Shown piece after piece: positions 45,718-53,548 of a stretch of DNA of 64,000 nucleotides (the first letter of the stretch is position 1; the number at the start of each line of letters is the position of its first letter). Where the stretch lies: positions 2,232,001 through 2,296,000 of the forward strand of contig NZ_CP061274.1 of NCBI RefSeq assembly GCF_014775655.1, written 5' to 3'. The stretch is from Clavibacter zhangzhiyongii (GTDB lineage: Bacteria > Actinomycetota > Actinomycetes > Actinomycetales > Microbacteriaceae). The notes under the pieces are model-generated. The model saw nothing but the letters and a program-made list of their open reading frames with translations, made no database searches and was not told the DNA's origin. Position numbers and translations under genes: made by a program.

Positions 45718-47859
45718 CTAGCCGAGCGCCTCGGGCCGCACCCAGTCCTTCCCGTGCACGTGCTGGTCGAGGAACGCGAGCACCGTGCGGTACCAGACCA
45801 CCGACTGCTGCGGCTTCAGGATCCAGTGGTTCTCGTCCGGGAAGACGAGGAACCGGTGCGGCGTCGTGCCGTCGTCGGCGGCGTGGTGCTCGGCCAGCTC
45901 CGACCAGAGGCGCAGGCTCTCGCCGATCGGCACGCGGTAGTCGCGGTCGCCGTGGATCACGAGCATGGGCGTCACGATGTCGCGCACGGAGTGGTGCGGC
46001 GAGTTCCGGTCGAGCCCCTCGGCGGAGAAGATGCTCTGCCAGTACTGCGAGGAGTCGGTCGTCGGCCCGAACTGGTCGAGCGCCCACAGGCTCGCGTGGC
46101 TGACGATCGCGCGGAACCGGTCGGTGTGGCCGGCGACCCAGTTGGCCATGTAGCCGCCGAACGAGCCGCCCATCGCTGCGGTGCGCGACGCGTCGACGTC
46201 CTCGCGCGCCTCGACGGCGTCGGTGATCGACATGAGGTCGGTGTAGGGCGCCTCGCCCCACGCGTCCCAGCCGCGCGCGATGAAGTCGAGGCCGTAGCCG
46301 GTGCTGAGCGCGGGATCCGGCAGCAGCACCGCGTAGCCGCGGGCCACCATCACCTGCGGCGTCCAGCGCCAGCTCCAGGCGTTCCAGCTGTTGAGCGGGC
46401 CGCCGTGGATCCACAGCAGCAGCGGCGCGGGCGCCTCCGCCGACGCGCCGTCGGGCAGCACGAGCCAGCCGCGCACGCGGGCGCCGTCGGCGGCGGTCGT
46501 CTCGACCTCGGTCATGGTGCCGGTCGTCGGCGGGATGGGCGCGGGCGTCGCGAGCTCGGTGACGGATCCGTCGGCCGCCGACACGCGCACGGGGTGCGCG
46601 GGGGCCATCCACGAGGAGCGGAGGGCGAGCACGTCGCCCGACTCCCGGTCGACGCGCACGTCGGTGTACGAGTGGTCGTCGGTCGTGAGCTGCGTGACGG
46701 CGCCGTCGAGGCCGATGCGGAAGACAGGCCCGCGGCCGTCCTGGTCGGCCGTGACCACGAGCGCCTGCGAGTCGACGTCGAACTGCAGCGACGTCGGCCA
46801 GCGGTCCCAGTCGGCGGCGACGCGGCGGGCGTCGGATCCGTCGAGCGCCGACACCCAGATCTCCTGCTGCGTCGGCGCGGCGGGCGTCGCGCGGTCGGTG
46901 CGCACGTAGGCGAGGAGGGCGCCGTCGGGGCTGACGACGGGCGACTCGAGGTCGACGCCGGGCACGTCGAGGAGCGTCGTGCGCTCCCCCGTGGCGACGT
47001 CGATGGACACGAGCGCCTGGCGGGAGCCGCGGCGCTCCTTCACGCCGAGGGCGACGACGAGCGTGCGGCCGTCGGGGCTGATCGCGGCGGTGGCGTGCTC
47101 GAGCGTGCGCCCGGGACGCGGCGTGAGGTCGTGCGGGCGCGGGAGCGACGCGGGGTACGGCTGCGCGGTCGCGCCGGGCGCCGACGCCGCGGATCCGCCG
47201 TCCTCCCCCTCGGCCTCGGCGGCGAGCGCGGCGGCCGCGTCCGTGGCGGTGGGCCGGGCGGGCTCCTCCGCGAACGCGTCGCGGAGGTCGAGCGCGAGCA
47301 GGTGCGGCTCGTCGGGGCCGAGGTCGTGGTCCCAGTAGCGGACCGGGTAGCTCTCGTGCAGGATCGCGTTCACCTTGAGGTCGGCGCGGGCCTTCCTGGC
47401 CACGGCGTCGGCCTCGAGCGAGGCGGATCCGGGGAGCAGCGGCGCCTGCAGCACCACCGTCGCGGCGTCGCGCGCCACGGCCGCGATGCCGTCCACGCCG
47501 CCGACCAGCCGGGTGAGGGCGCGGGCCTCGCCGCCCGCGGCCGGCAGGATCCAGAGCTGGGCCGCGTCCTTCGCCTCCGCGTCGTCCGCGTCGGGGCGGG
47601 AGGAGACGAAGAGGAGGTCGCCGGTGGCGGTGAAGGCCGCGCCCGCCTCGCTCTTCGCGGAGCGGGTGAGGCGCTGCGGCACGCCGCCGCCCGCCGCGGG
47701 CACCACCCAGAGGGCGTGCCGGTAGCCGGTCCGGGCGGCGTCGAGGGTGGTGACGGTGAGCACCGCGCGGCGTCCGTCGGGCGAGAGCACGAGGCCGCCG
47801 AGGCGCGGGACGGCGATGAGGTCGTCGAGGTCGGAGAAGGGGCTGCGGGTGTCGGGCAT
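45718..47859 (-). CDS. S9-family serine peptidase (dipeptidyl/acylaminoacyl-peptidase type)
   Basis: A 713-aa cytoplasmic enzyme. The N-terminal beta-propeller is made of TolB-like repeats (SPDGRRAVLTV, SPDGALLAYVRTD); the C-terminal alpha/beta-hydrolase domain carries the triad in GGSFGGYMANW (Ser566), HGDRDYRVP (Asp) and DENHWIL (His). WIHGGPLNSWNAWSW forms the oxyanion region. It differs from the PtrB at 7990, being of the S9B/S9C branch. An Asp/Ala-rich insert sits around residues 200-225. A TAGCGT -10 box ends 6 nt before ATG 47859. It likely trims peptides; specificity is unknown. Confidence 0.92.
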   Translation of the reverse strand: MPDTRSPFSDLDDLIAVPRLGGLVLSPDGRRAVLTVTTLDAARTGYRHALWVVPAAGGGVPQRLTRSAKSEAGAAFTATGDLLFVSSRPDADDAEAKDAAQLWILPAAGGEARALTRLVGGVDGIAAVARDAATVVLQAPLLPGSASLEADAVARKARADLKVNAILHESYPVRYWDHDLGPDEPHLLALDLRDAFAEEPARPTATDAAAALAAEAEGEDGGSAASAPGATAQPYPASLPRPHDLTPRPGRTLEHATAAISPDGRTLVVALGVKERRGSRQALVSIDVATGERTTLLDVPGVDLESPVVSPDGALLAYVRTDRATPAAPTQQEIWVSALDGSDARRVAADWDRWPTSLQFDVDSQALVVTADQDGRGPVFRIGLDGAVTQLTTDDHSYTDVRVDRESGDVLALRSSWMAPAHPVRVSAADGSVTELATPAPIPPTTGTMTEVETTAADGARVRGWLVLPDGASAEAPAPLLLWIHGGPLNSWNAWSWRWTPQVMVARGYAVLLPDPALSTGYGLDFIARGWDAWGEAPYTDLMSITDAVEAREDVDASRTAAMGGSFGGYMANWVAGHTDRFRAIVSHASLWALDQFGPTTDSSQYWQSIFSAEGLDRNSPHHSVRDIVTPMLVIHGDRDYRVPIGESLRLWSELAEHHAADDGTTPHRFLVFPDENHWILKPQQSVVWYRTVLAFLDQHVHGKDWVRPEALG

Positions 47860-47865
47860 GCCCCC

Positions 47866-47871
47866 ACGCTA
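47866..47871 (-). promoter_or_regulatory. -10 box (TAGCGT), leaderless promoter of the S9 peptidase
   Basis: Minus-strand TAGCGT ends 6 nt before ATG 47859 (gap gggggc). Confidence 0.6.
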
Positions 47872-47995
47872 GCCGCGGCGACGGGCGCGGGGCTCCGTGG
47901 CGGCGCGCGCCGTCCGGGTCGCGCGTCCCGCCGCGCCCCGCCCCCCGCGCGGCGCGACCCCCGTCCGCGGGCCGGGAGGATCGCCCGCTCCCCGC

Positions 47996-48001
47996 TAGGA
48001 T
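47996..48001 (+). promoter_or_regulatory. -10 box (TAGGAT), leaderless promoter of a TetR gene
   Basis: TAGGAT ends 7 nt before ATG 48009, with no ribosome-binding site. Confidence 0.55.
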
Positions 48002-48008
48002 CGGTGCC

Positions 48009-48905
48009 ATGGAGCGGCGAGCCGGTCGGGTCGGGAGGCCTGCGCGGGTGTCACGGAGGCTCATCGCGGAGGCCGCCCTCGAGGTCGGCCTCAGCACCCT
48101 CACCCTCACCTCCCTCGCGCATCGCCTCGGCGTCGACCACTCGACGCTGTACCGGCACGTCGCCAGCCGCGAGGACATCGTGCTGCTCGCCTGCGACACC
48201 GCGATCGCCCGCATGGACTGGCCCCGGGTGCCCGACCTCACCGCCGACGAGCTCGTCGCGCCGGACGGGCTCGCGTGGCGCCGCTACCTGGAGCAGGCCG
48301 TCGAGCGCGTCTGGGACATGTACGACCGGCACCCCGGCCTCGCGAGCGCCATCCACCACCTCGACACCGCGCCCGACCAGGCCATCCTCCGCTTCACCGG
48401 CGCGATCCGCGACCTCACCCGCATGGGCTTCCCCGAGGCGGAGGCCGTCCTGGTGCTCGACGTCGTGCTCGACATCGCGGTGGAGTCGTACGTCGGCTGG
48501 GAGCGCGTCCTCGCCCTCGGCCCCGCGGACGTCGTGCGCCCCGCGTCCTCCGCGCCCCTCGACGACGCGGCGATGCCCGCCGCCGTGGGTCGCGGGCTGC
48601 TCGCCATCGCCGCCGACGAGCGCGCCGTCGACGCGGACGCCGCCGCTGCGGTGGCCGCCACGCACGCCGCGCGCCGCAGCGCCCCCGCGCACTCGTCCGG
48701 CACGCCCGACCCCCTGCACGCCCGCGAGGAGGAGGCGCAGCGCGCCGCGCTCCGCTCCGTGGACCGCGTGACCGCGCGCTTCGCGGGCGAGGTGTCGACG
48801 GGATCCGCCGCGACGCCGCGCGACTGGTGGCGCCGCAAGCTCGGCGTGGTGCTCGACGGCGTGGGCCGGCTGCGCGTGCCGGCGTCGCCCCGCGACGAGC
48901 GCTAG
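48009..48905 (+). CDS. TetR-family transcriptional regulator
   Basis: A 298-aa regulator, longer than the usual 200 aa. The N-terminal helix-turn-helix is RRLIAEAALEVGLSTLTLTSLAHRLGVDHSTLYRHVASREDI. The ligand domain (LEQAVERVWDMYDRHPGLA onward) resembles the TetR C-terminal domain, and an Ala/Asp-rich tail of about 90 residues follows. The neighbour at its 3' end is a convergent SGNH hydrolase overlapping by four bases; the divergent S9 peptidase is the nearest potential target. Ligand and operator are unknown. Confidence 0.88.
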   Translation: MERRAGRVGRPARVSRRLIAEAALEVGLSTLTLTSLAHRLGVDHSTLYRHVASREDIVLLACDTAIARMDWPRVPDLTADELVAPDGLAWRRYLEQAVERVWDMYDRHPGLASAIHHLDTAPDQAILRFTGAIRDLTRMGFPEAEAVLVLDVVLDIAVESYVGWERVLALGPADVVRPASSAPLDDAAMPAAVGRGLLAIAADERAVDADAAAAVAATHAARRSAPAHSSGTPDPLHAREEEAQRAALRSVDRVTARFAGEVSTGSAATPRDWWRRKLGVVLDGVGRLRVPASPRDER

Positions 48906-49483
48906 GAGCCGGCCGGATCCTCGGCGCCGGCCGCGTGCGCCGCGAGCACGGGCGCCAGCACGGCGCGGACGGCGGCCGCCCCGTCGTCGTTGAGGTGCAG
49001 CCGGTCGTCGGTGAGGGTCGGGTCGAGCTCGCCGTCGCCGAAGCCGAGGGCGGGCCAGAGGTCCACGTACTCCGCCCGGACGACGGGCGCGAACTGGCGC
49101 AGGTGCACGTTCACGACGCGGATCCGCTCGGCGTGCTCCCGCCCGCGCGGCGGCACCGAGAGCAGGACGATGCGCGCGGTCGGCAGGTCGCGACGCAGGT
49201 GCGCGAGGACGGTCTCGAGCGTGCGGACCGTCTGCTCGGGCCCGCGGCGGGCGGCCCCGAGGTCGTGGGTGCCGCAGGAGAGGACGACCGTCGACGGATC
49301 CGCGGCCACCGCCTCCGGCAGGAGGGCGAGCACGTCGTCGGCGGTCTGGCCGGCACGGCCGAGGTCGAGGACGCCGGCGGTCGCGCCCTCCTCCGCGTCC
49401 GGGCCGGGGACGAGCCGATCCCAGCCGCCGTCCCCCGTGAGGCTGTCGCCCAGGAGGGCGATCGTGCGGATGCGCGGAGCCAT
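48902..49483 (-). CDS. SGNH/GDSL-family hydrolase with altered block III
   Basis: A 193-aa cytoplasmic esterase-type protein. Block I is IALLGDSLT (Ser14), block II contributes GRAGQTADDV, and block V gives DDRLHLN with the catalytic Asp-His. Block III, normally GxND, reads CGTHD: the oxyanion-hole Asn is replaced by His. The start ATG 49483 gives the expected N-terminus and has a gaggtgg site; a longer upstream frame adds 17 residues of no character. Substrate unknown. It converges on the TetR gene. Confidence 0.82.
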   Translation of the reverse strand: MAPRIRTIALLGDSLTGDGGWDRLVPGPDAEEGATAGVLDLGRAGQTADDVLALLPEAVAADPSTVVLSCGTHDLGAARRGPEQTVRTLETVLAHLRRDLPTARIVLLSVPPRGREHAERIRVVNVHLRQFAPVVRAEYVDLWPALGFGDGELDPTLTDDRLHLNDDGAAAVRAVLAPVLAAHAAGAEDPAGS

Positions 49484-49550
49484 GGATCCACCTCTCGTCG
49501 TGCCCATCATGGTCCCCGCCCCCGGGGATGTCACGGGTCCGCCGCGGCCG

Positions 49551-50018
49551 TCAGCCGGGCCGGCGGCGGGTGACCCGGCGCCACCACCGACGCGGGCGGG
49601 GCGCCGCGACGAGCACGGCGACGGCGATCACGAGCGGAAGGGAGAGGATCACCGCGACGACCGCACCGGCCTGGCCGGGGCTGACCGCCATCCCGAGCAC
49701 GTCGACCGTGACGCGGGACGCGGCGCCGTCCGTGAGGTCGGTGGTGCTGCGCGCCCGCCCGTCGTCCACGGGCATGGGCTTCCACGCCTCCGAGGCGGCC
49801 GGATCCGGATCCGCGGCGTCGGGGGCGCCCGCGCCCGTGGGGGTGCGGGCGGTCTGCGCCGGGTCCTCCCCCGCGAGGATCGCGAGGTCCGCCCGCGCCT
49901 GCACGGGCGCGGAGACGCTCATGGTGACCGCCGTCGCCAGCCCGGCCGACGCGAGGGCGATGCCCACGAGCGTCAGGACGATGAGGCCGATGCGCGGCGC
50001 CCCCATCCGCCGCCTCAC
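49551..50018 (-). CDS. Membrane protein with two helices flanking an exported loop, unknown
   Basis: A 155-aa protein: helix one (IGLIVLTLVGIALASAGLATAV), an extracytoplasmic region of about 80 residues rich in Ala/Asp/Pro, helix two (AGAVVAVILSLPLVIAVAVLVAA) and a very basic tail (RPRRWWRRVTRRRPG). No family recognised. It overlaps the upstream SDR gene by four bases, so they are co-translated. Confidence 0.7.
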   Translation of the reverse strand: MRRRMGAPRIGLIVLTLVGIALASAGLATAVTMSVSAPVQARADLAILAGEDPAQTARTPTGAGAPDAADPDPAASEAWKPMPVDDGRARSTTDLTDGAASRVTVDVLGMAVSPGQAGAVVAVILSLPLVIAVAVLVAAPRPRRWWRRVTRRRPG

Positions 50019-51541
50019 CGGGCGGCCTCCTCGAGCGGCCGCTCCGTCGCGCGACGCCGGGAGGCGGCGAGCGCCTTCCCGGTGATGCGCGTCGCCATCG
50101 ACGTGAAGATCACGCCGTGGAACGGGAGGATCGAGAACCAGTACAGCCGGCCGGCGAGGCCGGACGGGAAGAAGATGGCGCGCTGGCGGTAGTCGCTGCC
50201 GCCGCCCTCGCGCGGCGTCGCGCTGAGCTCCAGCCAGGCCTCGCCGGGCAGCTTCATCTCAGCGCGCAGGCGGAGCGACGATCCGCGCTCGATGTGCTCG
50301 ACGCGCCAGAAGTCGAGCGCGTCCCCGGTCTGCAGCGTGGTCGCGCTGCGACGGCCGCGGCGGAGGCCCACGCCCCCCACGAGCTTGTCCATCCAGCCGC
50401 GGGCGGCCCAGGCGACGGGCAGCGAGTACCAGCCGTTGTCGCCGCCGATCGACTCGATCACGGCCCAGAGGTCCTCGGGCGCGGCGTCGGTCGAGCGCTC
50501 CTTGAGGTCGAGGTAGACGGTGTGGCCCGACCACTCGGGGTCGCTCGGCAGCAGGTCGCTGGGCGCGCCGACCACGGCCGAGTCCTTCCAGCTGGTCTCG
50601 ACCACGCCGTCGCGCATCCGCCCGAGCGCGAGGCGCACGGCCCGGCGGTAGCCGGTGAGCCCGCCCTCGGGGTCGGGGATGTACGTGGAGATGTCGTGCT
50701 CCCCCATCACGCAGTCGTACTGCAGCGACTCGATGATCGGCACCGCGAGCGTGCGCGGGATCGGCGTGACGACGTTGACCCAGTGCGCGGCGAGCCGCGG
50801 CGCGAAGATCGGGATGGACGCGATGGGCCGCTGCGGCAGGCCCGCCTCGACCGCGTAGCCGTTCATCATCTGGCCGTAACGGAGAACGTCGGGCCCGCCG
50901 ATGTCGAAGGTGCGGTTGAGGTCGTCGGGCAGGTCGGCCGCGGCGACGAGGTAGTAGAGCACGTCGCGGATCGCGATGGGCTGGATGAAGTTGCGCACCC
51001 AGCCGGGCGCGGGCATGAAGGGGAGCACCTCGGTGAGGTGGCGGATCATCTCGAACGAGGTGGAGCCGGATCCGATGACCACGCCCGCCTGCAGCGCGAT
51101 GGTCGGCACGCCGCTCGCGAGGAGCACGTCGCCGACGGCCTTGCGGCTCGCCAGGTGCTTCGAGAGCTGGTCGGCGTCGGGGTGCAGACCGCCGAGGTAG
51201 ACGATGCGGCCGACGCCCGCGGCCTCCGCGGCCTCGGCGACGTGCTCGGCGGAGGCGCGCTCGGAGGAGGCGAAGTCGCCCTTCGCGCCCATGCCGTGCA
51301 CGAGGTAGTAGAGGACGTCGACGTCCTGCACGGCGGGGCCGAGCGTCGAGGCGTCGGAGAGGTCGCCGCGGACCACCTCCACGTCGTCCCGCCACGGCAC
51401 GTCGGTGAGACGGCGGGGGTCGCGGACGAGCACGCGCACCCGGAAGCCCGCCTCGAGGAGGCGGGGCACGAGCCGACCGCCGATGTATCCCGTCGCTCCG
51501 GTCACGAGGGCGAGACGGGAGGCGGAGCTCGGCGAAGTCAT
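50015..51541 (-). CDS. NAD(P)-binding SDR protein with C-terminal DUF2867 domain
   Basis: A 508-aa protein. The N-terminal extended/atypical SDR domain has the Rossmann motif VTGATGYIGGRL and resembles YbjT/NDUFA9-like proteins (IVYLGGLHPDADQLSKHLASRK). From about residue 340 a DUF2867-like domain follows (YLDLKERSTDAAPEDLWAVIESIGGDNGWY ... LPGEAWLELSATP), ending with a hydrophobic patch (GLAGRLYWFSILPFHGVIF). This two-part architecture is common in Actinobacteria; the substrate is unknown. ATG 51541 follows a TAGCGT box by 6 nt. Confidence 0.88.
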   Translation of the reverse strand: MTSPSSASRLALVTGATGYIGGRLVPRLLEAGFRVRVLVRDPRRLTDVPWRDDVEVVRGDLSDASTLGPAVQDVDVLYYLVHGMGAKGDFASSERASAEHVAEAAEAAGVGRIVYLGGLHPDADQLSKHLASRKAVGDVLLASGVPTIALQAGVVIGSGSTSFEMIRHLTEVLPFMPAPGWVRNFIQPIAIRDVLYYLVAAADLPDDLNRTFDIGGPDVLRYGQMMNGYAVEAGLPQRPIASIPIFAPRLAAHWVNVVTPIPRTLAVPIIESLQYDCVMGEHDISTYIPDPEGGLTGYRRAVRLALGRMRDGVVETSWKDSAVVGAPSDLLPSDPEWSGHTVYLDLKERSTDAAPEDLWAVIESIGGDNGWYSLPVAWAARGWMDKLVGGVGLRRGRRSATTLQTGDALDFWRVEHIERGSSLRLRAEMKLPGEAWLELSATPREGGGSDYRQRAIFFPSGLAGRLYWFSILPFHGVIFTSMATRITGKALAASRRRATERPLEEAAR

Positions 51542-51547
51542 TCCCTC

Positions 51548-51553
51548 ACGCTA
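51548..51553 (-). promoter_or_regulatory. -10 box (TAGCGT), promoter of the SDR gene
   Basis: Minus-strand TAGCGT ends 6 nt before ATG 51541; the gap (gaggga) is purine-rich but too close to the start to be a usual ribosome-binding site. Confidence 0.55.
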
Positions 51554-51612
51554 GGCAATCAGCCTGGCAAGCGGCTCCCAGGAGCCGGGACGGGAGGTGG
51601 GCAGGACCCGGA

Positions 51613-52383
51613 TCAGCCCTCGGCGGACTCCAGCTCGGCGAGGTACCGGCGCCAGATGGCGCCGTGCTCCGCCTCGCACGTGGACCAGTCGACGGGACGG
51701 CCGTGGACCAGGTCCTCCAGCAGGTCGAGGTGCAGGCGCCAGCTGGCCTTGAGCACGTTCGCGATGCCGGCCGGCAGGACCCCGGAGACCGTGACGACGA
51801 GGTCCGTCTGCCGATCGCGCGGACCGCCGGGCACCTCCTCCAGGCTGAGGTGGAAGCGCGCGGTGACCTCGCCCTCGTGCACGAACGTGTACTCGATGCA
51901 GCGGCCCTCGTCGAAGCGCGTGATGATGCCGCCGGACGCGGTGGCGAGGCTCAGGTCGGGGGCGCTCATCCACTCGAACCAGAACTCGCCGCCCTCCTCG
52001 GGCTCGATGGAGGCCTCGGCGAGCCAGCCGGAGACCATGTCGGCGTCGGAGACCGCGTCCCACACGATGAGGGCGGGGAGGTCGATGAGACGACGGAAGA
52101 CGAAGCGGTAGGGCAGGAAGACGGTCGACGCCCGGGCCTCCGACAGCACGGCGCCGGGCAGCGAGGGGAACCGCTCGCGCATCTCGCGCAGCACGCGGGC
52201 GTCGTCGTCGAGGCCGTGCGAGGGGGGCATGCCCTCGTCGAGCTCGCGGGAGGCGAGGCGCGCCTCGGTGGCGTCGGCGTAGTCGAGGGCGGGTGCTCCT
52301 CCGCGGCGGCGGGCGGGCGCGGCGTGCTCGGCGCGCGGGTCGGACGGCTCGCTGGCCTGTCCGGGGGTGTGATCGGGATCCAC
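51613..52383 (-). CDS. SRPBCC/AHSA1-type ligand-binding protein
   Basis: A 256-aa cytoplasmic protein. From about residue 95 it has an Activator-of-Hsp90-like START fold: FRRLIDLPALIVWDAVSDADMVSGWLAEASIEPEEGGEFWFEW, then YTFVHEGEVTARFHLSLEEV and WRLHLDLLEDLVHGRPVDW. The first 90 residues are charged and variable. Such proteins bind small hydrophobic ligands or act as ATPase co-factors; no partner is evident. The GTG start follows a TAGGCT box by 6 nt, consistent with leaderless translation. Confidence 0.85.
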   Translation of the reverse strand: MDPDHTPGQASEPSDPRAEHAAPARRRGGAPALDYADATEARLASRELDEGMPPSHGLDDDARVLREMRERFPSLPGAVLSEARASTVFLPYRFVFRRLIDLPALIVWDAVSDADMVSGWLAEASIEPEEGGEFWFEWMSAPDLSLATASGGIITRFDEGRCIEYTFVHEGEVTARFHLSLEEVPGGPRDRQTDLVVTVSGVLPAGIANVLKASWRLHLDLLEDLVHGRPVDWSTCEAEHGAIWRRYLAELESAEG

Positions 52384-52389
52384 GTCCTG

Positions 52390-52395
52390 AGCCTA
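52390..52395 (-). promoter_or_regulatory. -10 box (TAGGCT), leaderless promoter with GTG start
   Basis: Minus-strand TAGGCT ends 6 nt before GTG 52383. Confidence 0.6.
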
Positions 52396-52548
52396 GGCGG
52401 GTCGCGCCGTCCGCCGCCGTCGGATTCCACACATGCCGCAGACGCGACGCCGAGCGGACGTCGACCGCGCGTCGCCGGGCGCGCGCGGGGCCGCCCGTAT
52501 CCTGGACGCCGGCGCACGGGCGGGTCCGGCGCCGGGACAGGGACGAAG

Positions 52549-53487
52549 ATGCCTCGTACGCTCGCGCTCGCCGTCGACTTCGGCGGCACCAAGGTGGAGT
52601 CCGCGCTCGTGGACGACGCGGGCCGCGTGCTCGAGGGCAGTCGCTCCCGCCGGCCCACCGGATCCGGGCGATCCGCCGACGAGCTGCTCGACGCCGTCGC
52701 CGTCGTCGCGCGCCGGGCCGTCGCCGCCCTCCCCGCGGGCGCCGAGCTGGTCGGCGTCGGCGTCGCCGCCGCGGGTCCGGTGGACGTGGGGCGCGGCCTG
52801 GTCTCGCCGCTCAACGTGCCGGCCTGGCGCGGCTTCCCGCTGCGCGACCGCGTCGCCGAGCTCGTGCCCGACGTGCCGGTGACGCTGCAGATGGACGGCC
52901 TCGCCATCACCCTCGCCGAGCACTGGGTCGGCGCCGGCCGTGGCCACGACCACGTGATGGGCATGATCGTCTCCACGGGCATCGGCGGCGGGCTCGTGCT
53001 CGGCGGCCGGACCGCCGCGGGATCCACGGGCAACGCGGGCCATGTCGGGCACATCGAGGTCGCCGGCTTCGACGACCCGTGCGCGTGCGGCGGCAGCGGC
53101 TGCGTGGAGGCCGTCGCCTCGGGCCCCCGGAGCGTCGCGTGGGCGCGCGCGCAGGGCTGGACGGGATCCACCGGCGAGGACCTCGCGGCCGGGTACCGCG
53201 CGGGCGACGAGCTCGCGGTCGCGGCCGTGCGACGCGCCGGCCTCGCGATCGGCCGGGCCATCGCGTCGGCCGCCTCGCTCGTGGACCTCGACGTCGTGGC
53301 CGTCGGCGGCGGCTTCAGCCGGGTGACGCCGGACCTCCTCGACATGATCCGCGAGCCGATCGCGCTCCGCGAGCGGTTCGGCTTCGTGACCAAGACGCGC
53401 GTGGTGCCGTCCGGGCTCTCCGAGGACGGCCCCCTCGTGGGCGCCGGCGCGCTCGTGCACCGCCGGGAGATGGTCCCGAGCTTCTGA
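52549..53487 (+). CDS. ROK-family sugar kinase (glucokinase-like)
   Basis: A 312-aa cytoplasmic kinase: ALAVDFGGTKVESALV phosphate loop, VTLQMDGLAITLAEHW at the substrate site, STGIGGGLVLGG, the Glu in GHVGHIEV and the zinc motif CACGGSGCVE. The usual END at the catalytic position reads MDG, where the Asp is kept but Glu-Asn is changed. It differs clearly from the kinase at 42085. A TATCCT box at 52498-52503 would give a leader of about 40 nt. No sugar-pathway genes adjoin it, so the substrate (glucose or an N-acyl sugar) is open. Confidence 0.85.
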   Translation: MPRTLALAVDFGGTKVESALVDDAGRVLEGSRSRRPTGSGRSADELLDAVAVVARRAVAALPAGAELVGVGVAAAGPVDVGRGLVSPLNVPAWRGFPLRDRVAELVPDVPVTLQMDGLAITLAEHWVGAGRGHDHVMGMIVSTGIGGGLVLGGRTAAGSTGNAGHVGHIEVAGFDDPCACGGSGCVEAVASGPRSVAWARAQGWTGSTGEDLAAGYRAGDELAVAAVRRAGLAIGRAIASAASLVDLDVVAVGGGFSRVTPDLLDMIREPIALRERFGFVTKTRVVPSGLSEDGPLVGAGALVHRREMVPSF

Positions 53488-53532
53488 CGGCGATCGCCGG
53501 GCGGGTCCCCCGGACCCTCCCGGCGATCGCCG
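53488..53532. terminator. Bidirectional hairpin terminator
   Basis: A 14-bp outer stem (cggcgatcgccggg / cccggcgatcgccg) encloses a 6-bp inner stem (gggtcc / ggaccc). It starts right after the ROK kinase stop and faces the convergent PHP-domain gene. Confidence 0.75.
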
Positions 53533-53548
53533 CGTCGCGCCTCCCGGC

